A DNA stretch of 64,000 bases from Glycomyces sp. L485 (GCF_022548875.1 NZ_JAKZEW010000009.1:1-64000); one strand, 5' to 3'; shown: positions 16,741 to 25,936, numbered from the stretch's first letter. The notes: generated from the sequence alone by a model not told the origin. Numbers and translations: made by a program.

Positions 16741-16752
16741 GCAAGCGTTTGC
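16741..16752. promoter_or_regulatory. LacI-family type operator upstream of the ABC operon
   Basis: GCAAGCGTTTGC matches the form GCAAnCGnTTGC, typical of LacI-family repressor sites in actinobacteria. It ends 20 bases from the ABC ATPase start (16721), a repressing position. A close copy lies at 58166-58177. Confidence 0.5.
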
Positions 16753-16933
16753 ATTCGGTGCTGTCGCAGATGGTCGTCTCAAACTGATCATCAGAGAGTC
16801 GTCGGGATGGGCTCTCTCGGGGGGCCGGGCAATTCGCCACGAAGCATAACAAGATCGCCCGCGTTGAGTGAGTCTCCGAGATGGACCCTTGTAACGCGAT
16901 GAGCGCCTACCGGTTCCGTGCGAGGTCGTGGTG

Positions 16934-19018
16934 TCAAGCTCGCCGGTCCCAGGAGGCCATGAGCAGCCCGGCGTCGTCGAGGGCCTCGACGAGGTTGTCG
17001 ATCTCCCAGCGCAGCACGCTCCGCCTGGTGCGGGTCTCCGAATCGCCTTCCGCCAGCGCGGCCTCCAGTCGCCTCGCGGCCGTCTCCAGGTCCACACGGG
17101 AGGGGGAGTGCTCGCCTTTCGCGAGGGCCGCGAGCCGCCGGTAGGCGCCGTCGACCGCGTCGGCGAACACGTCGACGCCCGGCAGCGCCGCCGCCTCTTC
17201 TTTGCCGACGCTCGCATTGACGGCCACCAGCGCCCTGGCCGCCCTCGACAGGGCCTCCTCGGCGCCGAGCGCGTCCGACGACAGCGGCCCCGGCCCGGCC
17301 ACCGGCTCGGCCTTCGCCTGGTCTGCGGCGGTCGACAGGGCCGCGCGCTTCGCCCGGACCTTGTCGATCACCGAGTGCATGAGCTTCGCGTCGTAGTCGT
17401 CCGGGTGGGCCTGGCGGTCGAGCGCGAGCCGCGCGTAGTCGCTGTAGGCGTCGACGAGTTCGGCCAGGAGGTCGCCGAGTCGCCTGGTCTGCCACGTCGG
17501 CGCGAGCATGTAGAAGCCGATCGACAGCGACGCGCCGACGGCGGTGGACACGCCCCGGTCGAGGCCCGCGCGGAGCGGGTCGTCACCGGACAGGTCGATC
17601 TGGAACACCGTGAAACCGGCGACTGCCGCGGCGAAGACGAGCATCGACACGGGCCTGGTCCAGTAGGCGAGCAGCGCGCAGCCGAGCACGATGAGGCTCA
17701 ACCACAGTGGAACGTGCGGCACGACGAGGCTCACCATCGACGCTGCGACGACGCCGCCGAGGGTGCCGAGCGCGCGCGTCACCCCGCGCGTGAGCGTCCC
17801 GGCGAAGTCGGCCTGGAGCACCAGCCAAGCCGTGAGCGGGATCCAGTACCCGTGGCCGCCGGGCCAGGTGAGGCTCAGCGCGACGGCGAGCGCGATGACC
17901 CCGGCGCGGCGCAGCGCGTGCTGCACGCTCGGGTCCTTCCAGCGCATCCGTGAGCCCAGCTGCTCGACGGCCTCGCGGGCCTGCCCGGTGGCGTAGGCCA
18001 GCGCTGGGTCGGCGATGACGTCGTCGGAGCCGGTGGCGATGCGCCCGGCGTAGCCCTCGGTGTCGTGCAGGGTGCGAAGGAGGCCGCTGATCTCGGTGGG
18101 GATCGAGCCCGTCGAGGTCGCCACGGGGTTGCGGGCGAGGCCTTCGAGGAGTGCCTCCCAGTCGAGCGCGGTGGGCCGGCGGGTGGTGATCTCGTCGGCG
18201 AGGTGGCGCAGGAGCCTGGCGGCGAGGCCGAGCGCCTCGGAGTGGAAGGCGACGGTGTCGGCTTCGCGGGCGTCGGCGCGGGCGCGGGCGGAGGCGACTC
18301 GGCCGATCGCGGTGGACAGGGCGTAGATCTGGGCGCGGGCGTCGACGACGGCGGCGGGGAGCGCGCGGCGCTTGTCGAGCTCGCGGGCGGCCTCGGCGAG
18401 CGCTTCGGTGTGGAAGGGCGCGTTGGGGTCGTCCGCGAGAGCTTCGGCGTCGTCGGCGAGGGCCCGCCAGGCCTCGGCGAGGATCCTGCGGTCCTCGGCC
18501 CAGCGGTAGCGGGGCGGCAGGAGCGCGGCGAGGGCCTGCACGAGCGCGCCCGCGCACACCGCGACGGCGGCGGTCCACACGGCGGTGTCCTCGGTGAGGT
18601 GGTCGGACAGGAAGAACAGCAGGCCCGAAACGGTGAGCGTGACGCCGGTGGCCTGCGAGATCGAGCCGAGGAACGTGAGCGTCAGCGCGTAGATCACCGA
18701 GGCGGCGACGAGGAGCACGGGCTGGTCGAGCGCGCCCAGGACGATGCCGCCGGCGCCGACCAGGCCGATGAGCAGCGGCACGCTCGGCTCGGTCCTGGTC
18801 CCGGGTGTGAGGAGGCCGACGCCGCCGAGCCAGGCGCCCATGATCGCGGCCTGCCCCCAGCCGGGCATGTCGAGGAACTGGACGACGACCATGACGACGG
18901 CGATCCCCGAGGCGGCGCGCACCGCCAGCACCGGCGCGGCCTCTCCGGCGGTCCAGGACCGCAGGTCGCGGCCGACCCGCCTGAACGACTCCGCCACCCC
19001 TGGATTGACCACACGCAT
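16934..19018 (-). CDS. FUSC-family integral membrane protein
   Basis: This 694-residue protein has the duplicated fusaric-acid-resistance (FUSC) layout. One hydrophobic block lies at about residues 30-170, then a soluble helical domain rich in Ala, Arg and Glu, a second hydrophobic block at about 385-520 (including WPGGHGYWIPLTAWLVLQ, typical of the family), and a C-terminal helical cytoplasmic domain. Relatives export aromatic acids or other organic anions. The start at 19018 leaves 52 bases to the divergent guaA gene, so the promoters must be close. Substrate cannot be read from the sequence. Confidence 0.88.
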   Translation of the reverse strand: MRVVNPGVAESFRRVGRDLRSWTAGEAAPVLAVRAASGIAVVMVVVQFLDMPGWGQAAIMGAWLGGVGLLTPGTRTEPSVPLLIGLVGAGGIVLGALDQPVLLVAASVIYALTLTFLGSISQATGVTLTVSGLLFFLSDHLTEDTAVWTAAVAVCAGALVQALAALLPPRYRWAEDRRILAEAWRALADDAEALADDPNAPFHTEALAEAARELDKRRALPAAVVDARAQIYALSTAIGRVASARARADAREADTVAFHSEALGLAARLLRHLADEITTRRPTALDWEALLEGLARNPVATSTGSIPTEISGLLRTLHDTEGYAGRIATGSDDVIADPALAYATGQAREAVEQLGSRMRWKDPSVQHALRRAGVIALAVALSLTWPGGHGYWIPLTAWLVLQADFAGTLTRGVTRALGTLGGVVAASMVSLVVPHVPLWLSLIVLGCALLAYWTRPVSMLVFAAAVAGFTVFQIDLSGDDPLRAGLDRGVSTAVGASLSIGFYMLAPTWQTRRLGDLLAELVDAYSDYARLALDRQAHPDDYDAKLMHSVIDKVRAKRAALSTAADQAKAEPVAGPGPLSSDALGAEEALSRAARALVAVNASVGKEEAAALPGVDVFADAVDGAYRRLAALAKGEHSPSRVDLETAARRLEAALAEGDSETRTRRSVLRWEIDNLVEALDDAGLLMASWDRRA

Positions 19019-19070
19019 AGGCTAGCCGCGCCTCGTGGTGTGACGGCTGCGACCGGTTAGGCTTGACCTC

Positions 19071-20615
19071 ATGCAACAACCGGTGCTGGTGGTCGATTTC
19101 GGGGCCCAATACGCGCAGCTCATCGCCCGCAGGGTCCGCGAGGCCCAGGTCTACTCGGAGATCGTCCCCTCCGACATGCCCGCGAGCGAGATGCTCGCCA
19201 AGAACCCCGCCGCCATCATCCTGTCCGGCGGCCCGGCCAGCGTGTACGCCGAGGGCGCTCCGCACGTCGACGAGGCGGTCTACTCCTCGGGAGTGCCGAT
19301 CCTCGGGATCTGCTACGGCTTCCAGGCGATGGCCCAGTCCTTGGGGGGCACCGTCACCAGGACGGGCACCTCGGAGTACGGCGGCACCGAGCTCAACGTG
19401 AGCGCCGGCTCCAAGCTCCTCGCCGGGCTCCCAGAGCGCCAGTCGGTGTGGATGAGCCACGGCGACTCCGTCACCGCCGCTCCCGAGGGCTTCACCGTCG
19501 TCGCCTCCACCGCGGGGGCCCCCGTCGCCGCGTTCGAGAACCTCGAACAGCGCCTCGCGGGCGTCCAGTACCACCCCGAGGTCGCGCACACCCCGCACGG
19601 CCAGGCCGTCATCCGCCACTTCCTGCACGACGTCGCCGGCCTGGCGCCGTCGTGGACGAACGCGCAGATCATCGACGAGCAGGTCGAGGCGATCCGCGAG
19701 CAGGTCGGCGACAAGCAGGTCCTGTGCGCCCTGTCCGGCGGCGTCGACTCCTCGGTCGCTGCCGCGCTCGTGCACCGCGCGATCGGCGACCAGCTCACCT
19801 GCGTCTTCGTCGACCACGGGCTGCTGCGCGCCGGCGAGGCCGAGCAGGTCGAGAAGGACTACGCGCAGCTCACCGGCATCGACGTGCGCGCCGTCGACGT
19901 CTCCGAGCAGTTCCTCGTCGCCCTCAAGGGCGTGTCGGACCCCGAGGAGAAGCGCAAGATCATCGGCCGGGAGTTCATCCGAACCTTCGAGGCCGCCGCG
20001 CGCGACATCGCCGCCGAGAAGGACATCGAGTTCCTCGTCCAGGGCACCCTCTATCCCGACGTCGTCGAGTCCGGCGGCGGCACCGGCACCGCGAACATCA
20101 AGAGCCACCACAATGTCGGCGGGCTCCCCGAAGACCTCCAGTTCGACCTGATCGAGCCGCTGCGGGCCCTGTTCAAGGATGAGGTCCGCGCCATCGGCAT
20201 CGAACTGGGCCTGCCCGAGGCCATGGTGTGGCGCCAGCCGTTCCCCGGTCCCGGCCTCGGCATCCGCATCGTAGGCGAGATCACTCGCGAGCGCCTCGAC
20301 CTGCTCAGGGCGGCCGACGCGATCGCCCGCGCCGAGCTCACGGCCGCCGGTCTCGACCGGTCGGTGTGGCAGTTCCCCGTCGTGCTCCTCGCCGACGTCC
20401 GCTCGGTCGGCGTCCAAGGCGACGGCCGCACCTACGGCCACCCGGTCGTGCTGCGCCCGGTGACCTCCGAGGACGCCATGACCGCCGACTGGTCGCGCCT
20501 GCCTTACGAGCTGCTCGCGAAGATCTCGACGCGCATCACCAACGAGGTGCCCGAGATCAACCGCGTCGTCCTCGACGTCACCAGCAAGCCGCCGGGCACG
20601 ATCGAGTGGGAGTAG
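19071..20615 (+). CDS. guaA: GMP synthase (glutamine-hydrolysing)
   Basis: This 514-residue enzyme converts XMP to GMP using glutamine and ATP, the last step of guanine nucleotide synthesis. The N-terminal class I glutamine amidotransferase has its nucleophile in [10 protein letters not shown] and the His-Glu pair in [11 protein letters not shown]. The ATP-pyrophosphatase domain starts with [13 protein letters not shown] (P-loop SGGVDSS), and the C-terminal dimerisation domain ends with KPPGTIEWE. The length and all catalytic motifs are normal. The gene is solitary, followed 65 bases later by the Nudix gene on the same strand. Confidence 0.98.
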   Translation: MQQPVLVVDFGAQYAQLIARRVREAQVYSEIVPSDMPASEMLAKNPAAIILSGGPASVYAEGAPHVDEAVYSSGVPILGICYGFQAMAQSLGGTVTRTGTSEYGGTELNVSAGSKLLAGLPERQSVWMSHGDSVTAAPEGFTVVASTAGAPVAAFENLEQRLAGVQYHPEVAHTPHGQAVIRHFLHDVAGLAPSWTNAQIIDEQVEAIREQVGDKQVLCALSGGVDSSVAAALVHRAIGDQLTCVFVDHGLLRAGEAEQVEKDYAQLTGIDVRAVDVSEQFLVALKGVSDPEEKRKIIGREFIRTFEAAARDIAAEKDIEFLVQGTLYPDVVESGGGTGTANIKSHHNVGGLPEDLQFDLIEPLRALFKDEVRAIGIELGLPEAMVWRQPFPGPGLGIRIVGEITRERLDLLRAADAIARAELTAAGLDRSVWQFPVVLLADVRSVGVQGDGRTYGHPVVLRPVTSEDAMTADWSRLPYELLAKISTRITNEVPEINRVVLDVTSKPPGTIEWE

Positions 20616-20680
20616 GTCCTGACGGGCCGCGGCCGAGCAAGCTTCGGCAGGTGCCCTGGCCAAGGTCGTACAGTTGAGGA

Positions 20681-21610
20681 ATGCAATTCCGGATAGCTGC
20701 GTACGGGGAGGTACGTGACGAGAACGGTCGGCTCCTTCTGACCCGCCGCCGCACAGGGCGCGGCGCGGGACCATGGCACCTTCCGGGGGGCCTGGTCGAC
20801 CACGGGGAACCACCCAAGAACGCGGCCCATCGCCTGGTGCACGAGCACACCGGCCACGACGTCGCCGTCCAGGACCCGATCGAGGCCGTCGCCGTCGCCA
20901 GACGCGGCACGCACACCAACGCCATCATCTACCGGGCCGCCGTCACCGGCGGCCCGCAGGCCGGTGACGGCGAGGACGTCGAATGGGTCGACCCTGTCCG
21001 AGCCGCCGATGACGCGCACTCGCCGTTCGTCTCAGCCTGCCTCGGCCTCGCGGACGACCGGCTCGCCGGGCGCGTCGACAAGACGCCCACCGAGCTGCGG
21101 CCCACGCCGCCCACCAAGGCCAAGAAGGGCCGCAGGCGCCGCGGCCAGCGCTTCGGCGCCTACGGCGTCGTCGCCGACGCGACCGGCAGGATTCTGCTCG
21201 CCCGCATTTCCGAGGGCTATCCGGGCGGCGGGACCTGGCACCTGCCCGGCGGCGGCGTCGACTTCGGCGAGTCGCCGCGAGCCGCGGTCCTGCGTGAGAT
21301 CTACGAGGAGACCGGCCAGGACGCCCGTGTCGGGTCTCTGTTGAACGTCACCTCGTTCCGGCACCGCCGCGCGATCGGTCCCGAAGGCTATCCGCTCGAC
21401 TGGCACGGGGTCCGCGCCATCTACTCGGCCCAGGTCGCCGACCCCTCCGCCGCGCAGGTCGTCGAGGCCGCCGGCGGCTCGACCTCCGAGTCGCGCTGGT
21501 TCGACGCCGACGCGCTCGCCGACCTGCCGCTCTCGCCGGCGGTCGAGGACGCGCTCCAGGTCGTCGACCTCACGAAGCTCGCGATGCCGCCTAGCGCCAG
21601 CGGGCGATGA
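20681..21610 (+). CDS. Tandem Nudix hydrolase with one degenerate domain
   Basis: This 309-residue protein contains two Nudix domains joined by a basic Thr/Pro/Lys linker (about residues 135-160). The second domain has a full Nudix box, GGGVDFGESPRAAVLREIYE followed by ETG. The first domain's box, GGLVDHGEPPKNAAHRLVHE then HTG, lacks two of the metal-binding glutamates (RE becomes RL, EE becomes EH). It is probably a binding or structural copy. Actinobacterial tandem Nudix proteins of this kind have unknown substrates. The C-terminus overlaps the convergent phosphatidylserine decarboxylase gene by 20 bases. Confidence 0.88.
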   Translation: MQFRIAAYGEVRDENGRLLLTRRRTGRGAGPWHLPGGLVDHGEPPKNAAHRLVHEHTGHDVAVQDPIEAVAVARRGTHTNAIIYRAAVTGGPQAGDGEDVEWVDPVRAADDAHSPFVSACLGLADDRLAGRVDKTPTELRPTPPTKAKKGRRRRGQRFGAYGVVADATGRILLARISEGYPGGGTWHLPGGGVDFGESPRAAVLREIYEETGQDARVGSLLNVTSFRHRRAIGPEGYPLDWHGVRAIYSAQVADPSAAQVVEAAGGSTSESRWFDADALADLPLSPAVEDALQVVDLTKLAMPPSASGR

Positions 21611-22841
21611 CGCTCTCGCCGGCCCGCACCGGTTCGCCGGGGGCGACGATCGCGTCGGCGGAGCCGGCCGGCAGGTAGACGTCGGTGCGCGAACCGAACC
21701 GGATCAGTCCGTACCGCTCGCCCTTCGAGAGCGCCGCGCCGACCTTGGTGCGGTTGACGATCCTGCGCAGGACCGCGCCGGTGCGCTGCGCGACCACGAT
21801 GCGGCCGCGCGGCGTGGCCAGGACCGTGTAGCAGGCCGCGTTGTGCTCGGCCTCTGCCGTCGAGACTTTCGCGTACCCGCCCTTCTCGACGAACACGTCG
21901 ACGACCTCCCCGGCGACGGGGGAGCGGTTGATGTGGACGTCCAGCAGCGACAGGTACGCCGAGATCCGGAGCCACTCGGCCCCGGCGGTCCCGGTGGCCG
22001 CGCCGAAGCGTTCGTCCACGACGGTCTCGATTCCCATGATCCTGCCGTCGGAGGCGGCGAGGATCTCCTCGGGTTCGTCGTCCTCGCCGCGCATGTCCGC
22101 CTCCCGCTGCGGGTCACGGAAGAACGCCGCGGCGGGCACGGCCGCCGCGGCGGGGAGCATCCACGCCTTCGAGGACGGCCGGATCCGCTTCGCCGCCCAG
22201 GCCGCGCCCAGGAGCATCCCGCCGATGATCAGGCCGTTCGAGTCGACGTGCAGGCCCGGCGTGACCGACACCGACGAGGCTCGCCACGCCGGGGCGAGGT
22301 CCTCCGCCGGGGCGACGGCTCGCGGCGCGGCCTCGTCGTCCGACGCCGAACCGATGCGCAGCTTGTGGATCCGCAACGGCGGGAACGAGCGGAGGATCAG
22401 ATCGGTGCCGATACCGTACTCGGCGACGAGCTCGGCGATCTCCTCGCGCGCCGGCGCCGTCAGCGTCGCGGCGAACGACAGCACGCCGCCGGGCGCGACC
22501 TTCGCGCGCAGCGTCTCGATGTCCGCGATGAACGCCTCGGCCTCGACCGTGACCGGCGCGGCGAGCATCACCTGCTCGGCCGGTTCGGCCTCGCCGAGGT
22601 CGGCGACGACGGTGACGATCCCGGCCGTCCACGAGCCCTCGGCGTCCAACGCGGCGCGCAGGTCCTCAATGGAACGTCGGTCGGCGACGACGGTGAGGCG
22701 ATCCGACGGCATGAGCGCTTCCAGCGCCGCCGTCAGCACCGGGTCGCCCCAGGCGGCGTTCACGATCAGTCCGGTCTTGGGCCCGCGCCGGCGGCTGAAT
22801 TCGTCGGTGATGCCGCGAGCCGCGGCTTTCGAGATCGGCAT
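21591..22841 (-). CDS. psd: Methyltransferase-like / phosphatidylserine decarboxylase fusion
   Basis: This 416-residue protein has two parts. Residues 1-165 resemble a Rossmann, methyltransferase-like domain, with GLIVNAAWGDP and the strand-helix APGGVLSFAATLTAPAREEI. Residues 205-415 form a short-type phosphatidylserine decarboxylase: a membrane-proximal hydrophobic stretch, FFRDPQR, ASDGRIM (Asp265), SLLDVHINRSP (His303), and the self-cleavage site RFGSRTDVYLP (Gly383-Ser384) that yields the pyruvoyl group. It should make phosphatidylethanolamine from phosphatidylserine. The Asp-His-Ser residues needed for autoprocessing are all present. In related organisms the methyltransferase-like part is, as I recall, often a separate gene. 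No pssA gene is adjacent. Confidence 0.88.
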   Translation of the reverse strand: MPISKAAARGITDEFSRRRGPKTGLIVNAAWGDPVLTAALEALMPSDRLTVVADRRSIEDLRAALDAEGSWTAGIVTVVADLGEAEPAEQVMLAAPVTVEAEAFIADIETLRAKVAPGGVLSFAATLTAPAREEIAELVAEYGIGTDLILRSFPPLRIHKLRIGSASDDEAAPRAVAPAEDLAPAWRASSVSVTPGLHVDSNGLIIGGMLLGAAWAAKRIRPSSKAWMLPAAAAVPAAAFFRDPQREADMRGEDDEPEEILAASDGRIMGIETVVDERFGAATGTAGAEWLRISAYLSLLDVHINRSPVAGEVVDVFVEKGGYAKVSTAEAEHNAACYTVLATPRGRIVVAQRTGAVLRRIVNRTKVGAALSKGERYGLIRFGSRTDVYLPAGSADAIVAPGEPVRAGESVIARWR

Positions 22842-23055
22842 ATCCCAGACTATAGAGCGCTCCGGTCGCAGACCCGCCCCGACCGGAGCCGTGGCATCAG
22901 TTGCGAATGGTTATGAGTGGACCGTTTTGTCATCGTACTTTCGGCGAAACCTGGGAATCATTCGTATGAGCGCCCGCGCCGGGCCGACCGGCCGCCTCGT
23001 TTCCCCTCGTATGAAGCGGATCCCAACCTCACCGCTCCAGGAGGACGGAAGAACG

Positions 23056-24189
23056 ATGACACGACACTCCAGACTCGCCCCGATGGCAGGCCTCGCCGCC
23101 GCGGCACTGACCGCGTTGGCGGGCACCGGTACCGCGGCCGCCCAAGAGCGCGGCGAGACCGAGCCGGTCAGCGGCGACATCGTCGTCGAGGAGGGTCTCG
23201 AACTGCGCGGCACGCTCGACGACGGGCCGTTCGACGTGTGGGCGAACGTCCTTGGGCTCGAGCCGCACGGCGGCGAAGAAGTGCTCCGGGTGTACTGCAT
23301 CGACATCCGCACCGACCTCGACCAGGAGAGCCCTTACACCGAGGGCGAATGGGAGGAGTCGGGCGTGGCGAACCTGGAGAAGGTCCGCTGGGTGCTGACC
23401 AACGGCCACCCGAACGCCGCTCCCGAGCGCCTCTTCGCCGAGTCCGGCGTCCAGCCCGCCGAGAGCTGGGACGAGACCGAGGCGGCCCGAGTCGCTTACG
23501 CCGGAACCCAGGCCGCCGTATGGCACTTCACCGACGGTTTCGAACTCGACCTCGAAGCGGCCGTCATCGGCGGCACCGACGAGCAGATCGACGGCGTCGC
23601 CGCGGTCTACGAGCACCTGACCGGCAACGCCGGGCGCCTGCCCGACCCCTCGGAGTTCTACATCGAACTCGACGGCGTCGAAGAGGCTTCCTATGAGGAT
23701 GGCAGGTTCGGGCCGTACACCGTGCGATCCGGCGCCGGGCCGGTGGAGCTGAGCGCCGAAGGAGGCAGGCTCGTCGACTCCGGCGGCGACCGGGTAGAGC
23801 ACCTCGACGACGGCGAGGACTTCTACATCGTCCTCGACGAGGGATCGACGGAGATCACCATCGGCGGCCGCGCCACCTACGACCTGCCGGTCGGGCGCGT
23901 CTTCCGGGCCACCACCGCCGAATCGCTCTCGGGCGACGCGGGCAAGCCGGTCACCTCCGGCGACTCCCAGCAGCTCATCCTCGCCCAGCCCAGGGAGTCC
24001 GAGGTCCCCGCCGAATGGGGCTTCGCCCTGCAACTGCCCGACACCGACCGGCCCACCGAGGAGTCGGCCCAGCCCAAGCTGCCAGCCACCGGCGCGAGCC
24101 TGACCATGGCGTTCGTCGCCGGGCTCGCCCTCCTCGTCGGCGGGCTCACCGTCCTGGCCTTGGCGCGGCGGAGGACCGCCGCCGAATAG
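23056..24189 (+). CDS. Thioester-domain surface protein with LPATG sorting signal
   Basis: This 377-residue secreted protein has a signal peptide ending near AAAQ (27-30). The TQXA thioester domain has Cys81 in VYCIDI and Thr151-Gln152 in AYAGTQAAVWHF; in the family the Cys and Gln side chains form an internal thioester that bonds covalently to host or substrate amines. A beta-rich stalk domain (about 210-310) follows, then the sorting signal LPATG (342-346), a hydrophobic helix and ARRRTAAE. It is anchored to peptidoglycan by a sortase. GGAAG and AGGAGG precede the ATG. It is a paralogue of the gene at 24584, with a long gap and terminator between them. Confidence 0.9.
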   Translation: MTRHSRLAPMAGLAAAALTALAGTGTAAAQERGETEPVSGDIVVEEGLELRGTLDDGPFDVWANVLGLEPHGGEEVLRVYCIDIRTDLDQESPYTEGEWEESGVANLEKVRWVLTNGHPNAAPERLFAESGVQPAESWDETEAARVAYAGTQAAVWHFTDGFELDLEAAVIGGTDEQIDGVAAVYEHLTGNAGRLPDPSEFYIELDGVEEASYEDGRFGPYTVRSGAGPVELSAEGGRLVDSGGDRVEHLDDGEDFYIVLDEGSTEITIGGRATYDLPVGRVFRATTAESLSGDAGKPVTSGDSQQLILAQPRESEVPAEWGFALQLPDTDRPTEESAQPKLPATGASLTMAFVAGLALLVGGLTVLALARRRTAAE

Positions 24190-24583
24190 GCCCGATCCAA
24201 CGCGGGGACGCGAGGCTCCGCTGCCGCCGGGGCGTCCGAACCATGTCGATCCAGTTCGGGCCGGGCACGCCCCGGCGGCTCACATACTCGATTCCAACGC
24301 ATGGTGCAGTCGGGGCCGAAGCGCAAGCGCTTCGGCCCCGACATCTTCCACCCCAAGAGTTCTCACCTGTCACCGTCGAAAGTGCCGGGTGCTCGTCGTT
24401 GCCGAATCGTTATAATTCCGCCGCTCATGTGTGCTGATGGAAAACCCTTGTGACGCAACTGAAATACCAGGTAGTCGCCGTTCGATGACCAGACCGGGTC
24501 TAGTGCAACCGATGCATGGTCACTAACGTGTCGTAGGCAGAATCAATGCGTCAATCCCTCGGATTATAAAAGGGACTCCACAG
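24190..24583 (+). other. Intergenic region between the two thioester protein genes
   Basis: It contains the terminator at 24309-24342 and a perfect TATAAT (24412-24417) 166 bases before the next start, without an obvious -35 box. No gene is visible. Confidence 0.4.
24309..24342 (+). terminator. Terminator after the first thioester protein
   Basis: The 16-base arms 24309-24324 and 24327-24342 are perfect inverted copies, effectively a 14-15 bp stem with a small loop, 120 bases after the stop. Confidence 0.75.
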
Positions 24584-25759
24584 ATGATGAGAAAAGCCCT
24601 GAAAGGGTCGCTGGCCGCTGCCGCGGGAATCGCGCTCGGCCTCGGGGTCGGCGGAACCGCGCCGGCACAAGAAGAAGGCGAAGCGATCACTCCCTTCGCA
24701 GCCGGAGACGTCACCCAGCGGGACGGCGTCGGCCTCTACGGATCCATCGACGGCTCGGAGAAGGACGTCTACGCGCAGATGCTGAGCCTGGAGCTCGGCG
24801 ACGGCGACGAACGCGTCGTCTACTGCATCCAGATCAATGTGGACCTTCTCGAAGGCTCCAACCACGAAGAGCGCGCCTGGGACGATGTTCCGGTCGCCGA
24901 CCTCCCGCTCGTTCTCGGCGTGCTGCTCAACGGCTACAACGGCGACAACGCCGACGCGCTCGTCGAGGCCGCCGGCGTCGGCGGCGAGAACTTCGAGACC
25001 TTCAGCGCCGACCAGATCGCCTACGCCGGCACTCAGGCCGCCGTCTGGTCGCTCACCGACGACTGGGAGATCGGCTACGTCGAGACCCCCGACCCGTCCG
25101 ACATCGAGCTCGCCGAGCCCGGCGACCCGACCATGGCCGGCGAAGGCGTCGACAACGCCGTGTCCGGCATCCAGACCTACCTGCTCGAGAACACCGAACC
25201 GGTCGAAGAGCCCGACATGGAGCCGCACTTCGACTACGACCGCTCCGAAGCCGAAGTCGACGGCGCCACCGTCGGCCCCTTCTCCATCTCCACCAACCTC
25301 GGCTCGGTCACCTTCCAGCAGCCCGAAGGCGCGACCATCGTCGACGAGAACGGCGAGCCGATCAGCGAGTTCGCCGACGGCCAGACCTTCTACGTCGAGT
25401 TCGACGAGGAGGAGACCAGCTCCGTCACCGTCGTGACCGACACGGTCACCTGGGTCACCCCGGTGGGACGCGCCTTCGTCCCCGTCGACGAGAACTCCGA
25501 GACCCTCGAAGGCCAGAACCTCATCCTGGGCGAGTCCCACGAGGAGCCGATCGACAGCACCATGGAGTTCGACATCACGGTCGAGGACGTCCCCTCCGAG
25601 ACGCCTCCCGCGCCGCCGAAGCTGCCTGAGACCGGCACCGACCTCACCATGGTCGCCGGAGTCGGCGGCGCCGTCCTGGTCGCCGGCGTGGTCGCCCTCG
25701 TGCTCATGCGCCGCCGCGCCGTCACCGCGGGCGGCGACTGGGGCGACGACAAGAATTAA
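24584..25759 (+). CDS. Thioester-domain surface protein with LPETG sorting signal
   Basis: This 391-residue paralogue of the protein at 23056 has a signal peptide (residues 1-28) and a TQXA thioester domain with Cys81 (VYCIQI) and Gln151 in YAGTQAAVWSL. An acidic stalk domain includes VTWVTPVGRAFV, then a proline-rich PSETPPAPPK segment, LPETG (347-351), a transmembrane helix and MRRR. The cysteine falls at the same residue as in the paralogue and the glutamine one residue earlier, pointing to a recent duplication. Translation may start at the second of two adjacent ATGs. Both proteins are probably adhesins presented by a class E or similar sortase encoded elsewhere. Confidence 0.9.
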   Translation: MMRKALKGSLAAAAGIALGLGVGGTAPAQEEGEAITPFAAGDVTQRDGVGLYGSIDGSEKDVYAQMLSLELGDGDERVVYCIQINVDLLEGSNHEERAWDDVPVADLPLVLGVLLNGYNGDNADALVEAAGVGGENFETFSADQIAYAGTQAAVWSLTDDWEIGYVETPDPSDIELAEPGDPTMAGEGVDNAVSGIQTYLLENTEPVEEPDMEPHFDYDRSEAEVDGATVGPFSISTNLGSVTFQQPEGATIVDENGEPISEFADGQTFYVEFDEEETSSVTVVTDTVTWVTPVGRAFVPVDENSETLEGQNLILGESHEEPIDSTMEFDITVEDVPSETPPAPPKLPETGTDLTMVAGVGGAVLVAGVVALVLMRRRAVTAGGDWGDDKN

Positions 25760-25780
25760 GCCCGAAGACTGAGACGATCG

Positions 25781-25815
25781 CCACACGCCCGCCGGTCCCA
25801 CCGGCGGGCGTGTGG
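25781..25815 (+). terminator. Terminator after the second thioester protein
   Basis: A perfect 15-bp stem (25781-25795 with 25801-25815) has a TCCCA loop, 21 bases after the stop codon. Its 3' edge abuts the -10-like CATACT (25816-25821) of the attenuator transcript. Confidence 0.85.
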
Positions 25816-25828
25816 CATACTTGCCCAC

Positions 25829-25897
25829 GTGAATCAGAACGCGCGATTTTACTTTTACTACGGCACGGATCGTCCGAGTCGTAGGTCGTCGCGCTGA
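25829..25897 (+). CDS. Phe/Tyr-rich leader peptide of the chorismate mutase attenuator
   Basis: This 22-codon frame starts at GTG 25829 and ends at TGA 25895-25897. Residues 7-11 are Phe-Tyr-Phe-Tyr-Tyr, flanked by MNQNAR and GTDRPSRRSSR. CATACT (25816-25821) lies at -10 distance from the GTG and no ribosome-binding site is present, so the mRNA is probably leaderless. The peptide precedes mutually exclusive RNA hairpins and the chorismate mutase gene, whose pathway makes Phe and Tyr. Ribosome stalling at the FYFYY codons would signal shortage of charged tRNA-Phe or tRNA-Tyr. Confidence 0.8.
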   Translation: MNQNARFYFYYGTDRPSRRSSR

Positions 25898-25936
25898 ACA
25901 CAGACCTACAACCCCGGGCGATGAGCCCGGGGTTTT
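25871..25936 (+). promoter_or_regulatory. Transcription attenuator: antiterminator versus intrinsic terminator
   Basis: The terminator AACCCCGGGC (25910-25919)/GCCCGGGGTT (25925-25934) has loop GATGA and is followed by TTTT. The competing structure pairs GTAGGTC (25881-25887) with GACCTAC (25903-25909) and can extend by GT/AC and CGTCCG (25871-25876) with CGGGCG (25915-25920), which uses up the 5' arm of the terminator. A ribosome stalled at the leader's FYFYY codons (25847-25861) leaves the antiterminator free. One that reaches the TGA at 25895 covers it and lets the terminator form. Confidence 0.75.

Noticed and set aside
17583-20813. A 1,076-codon open frame on the minus strand opposite guaA and across the FUSC gene
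   Set aside because: It lies antisense to guaA, which has complete motifs, and out of frame with the FUSC protein. Its Arg/Asp/Gly/His-rich, motif-free sequence is typical of a GC-rich shadow frame.
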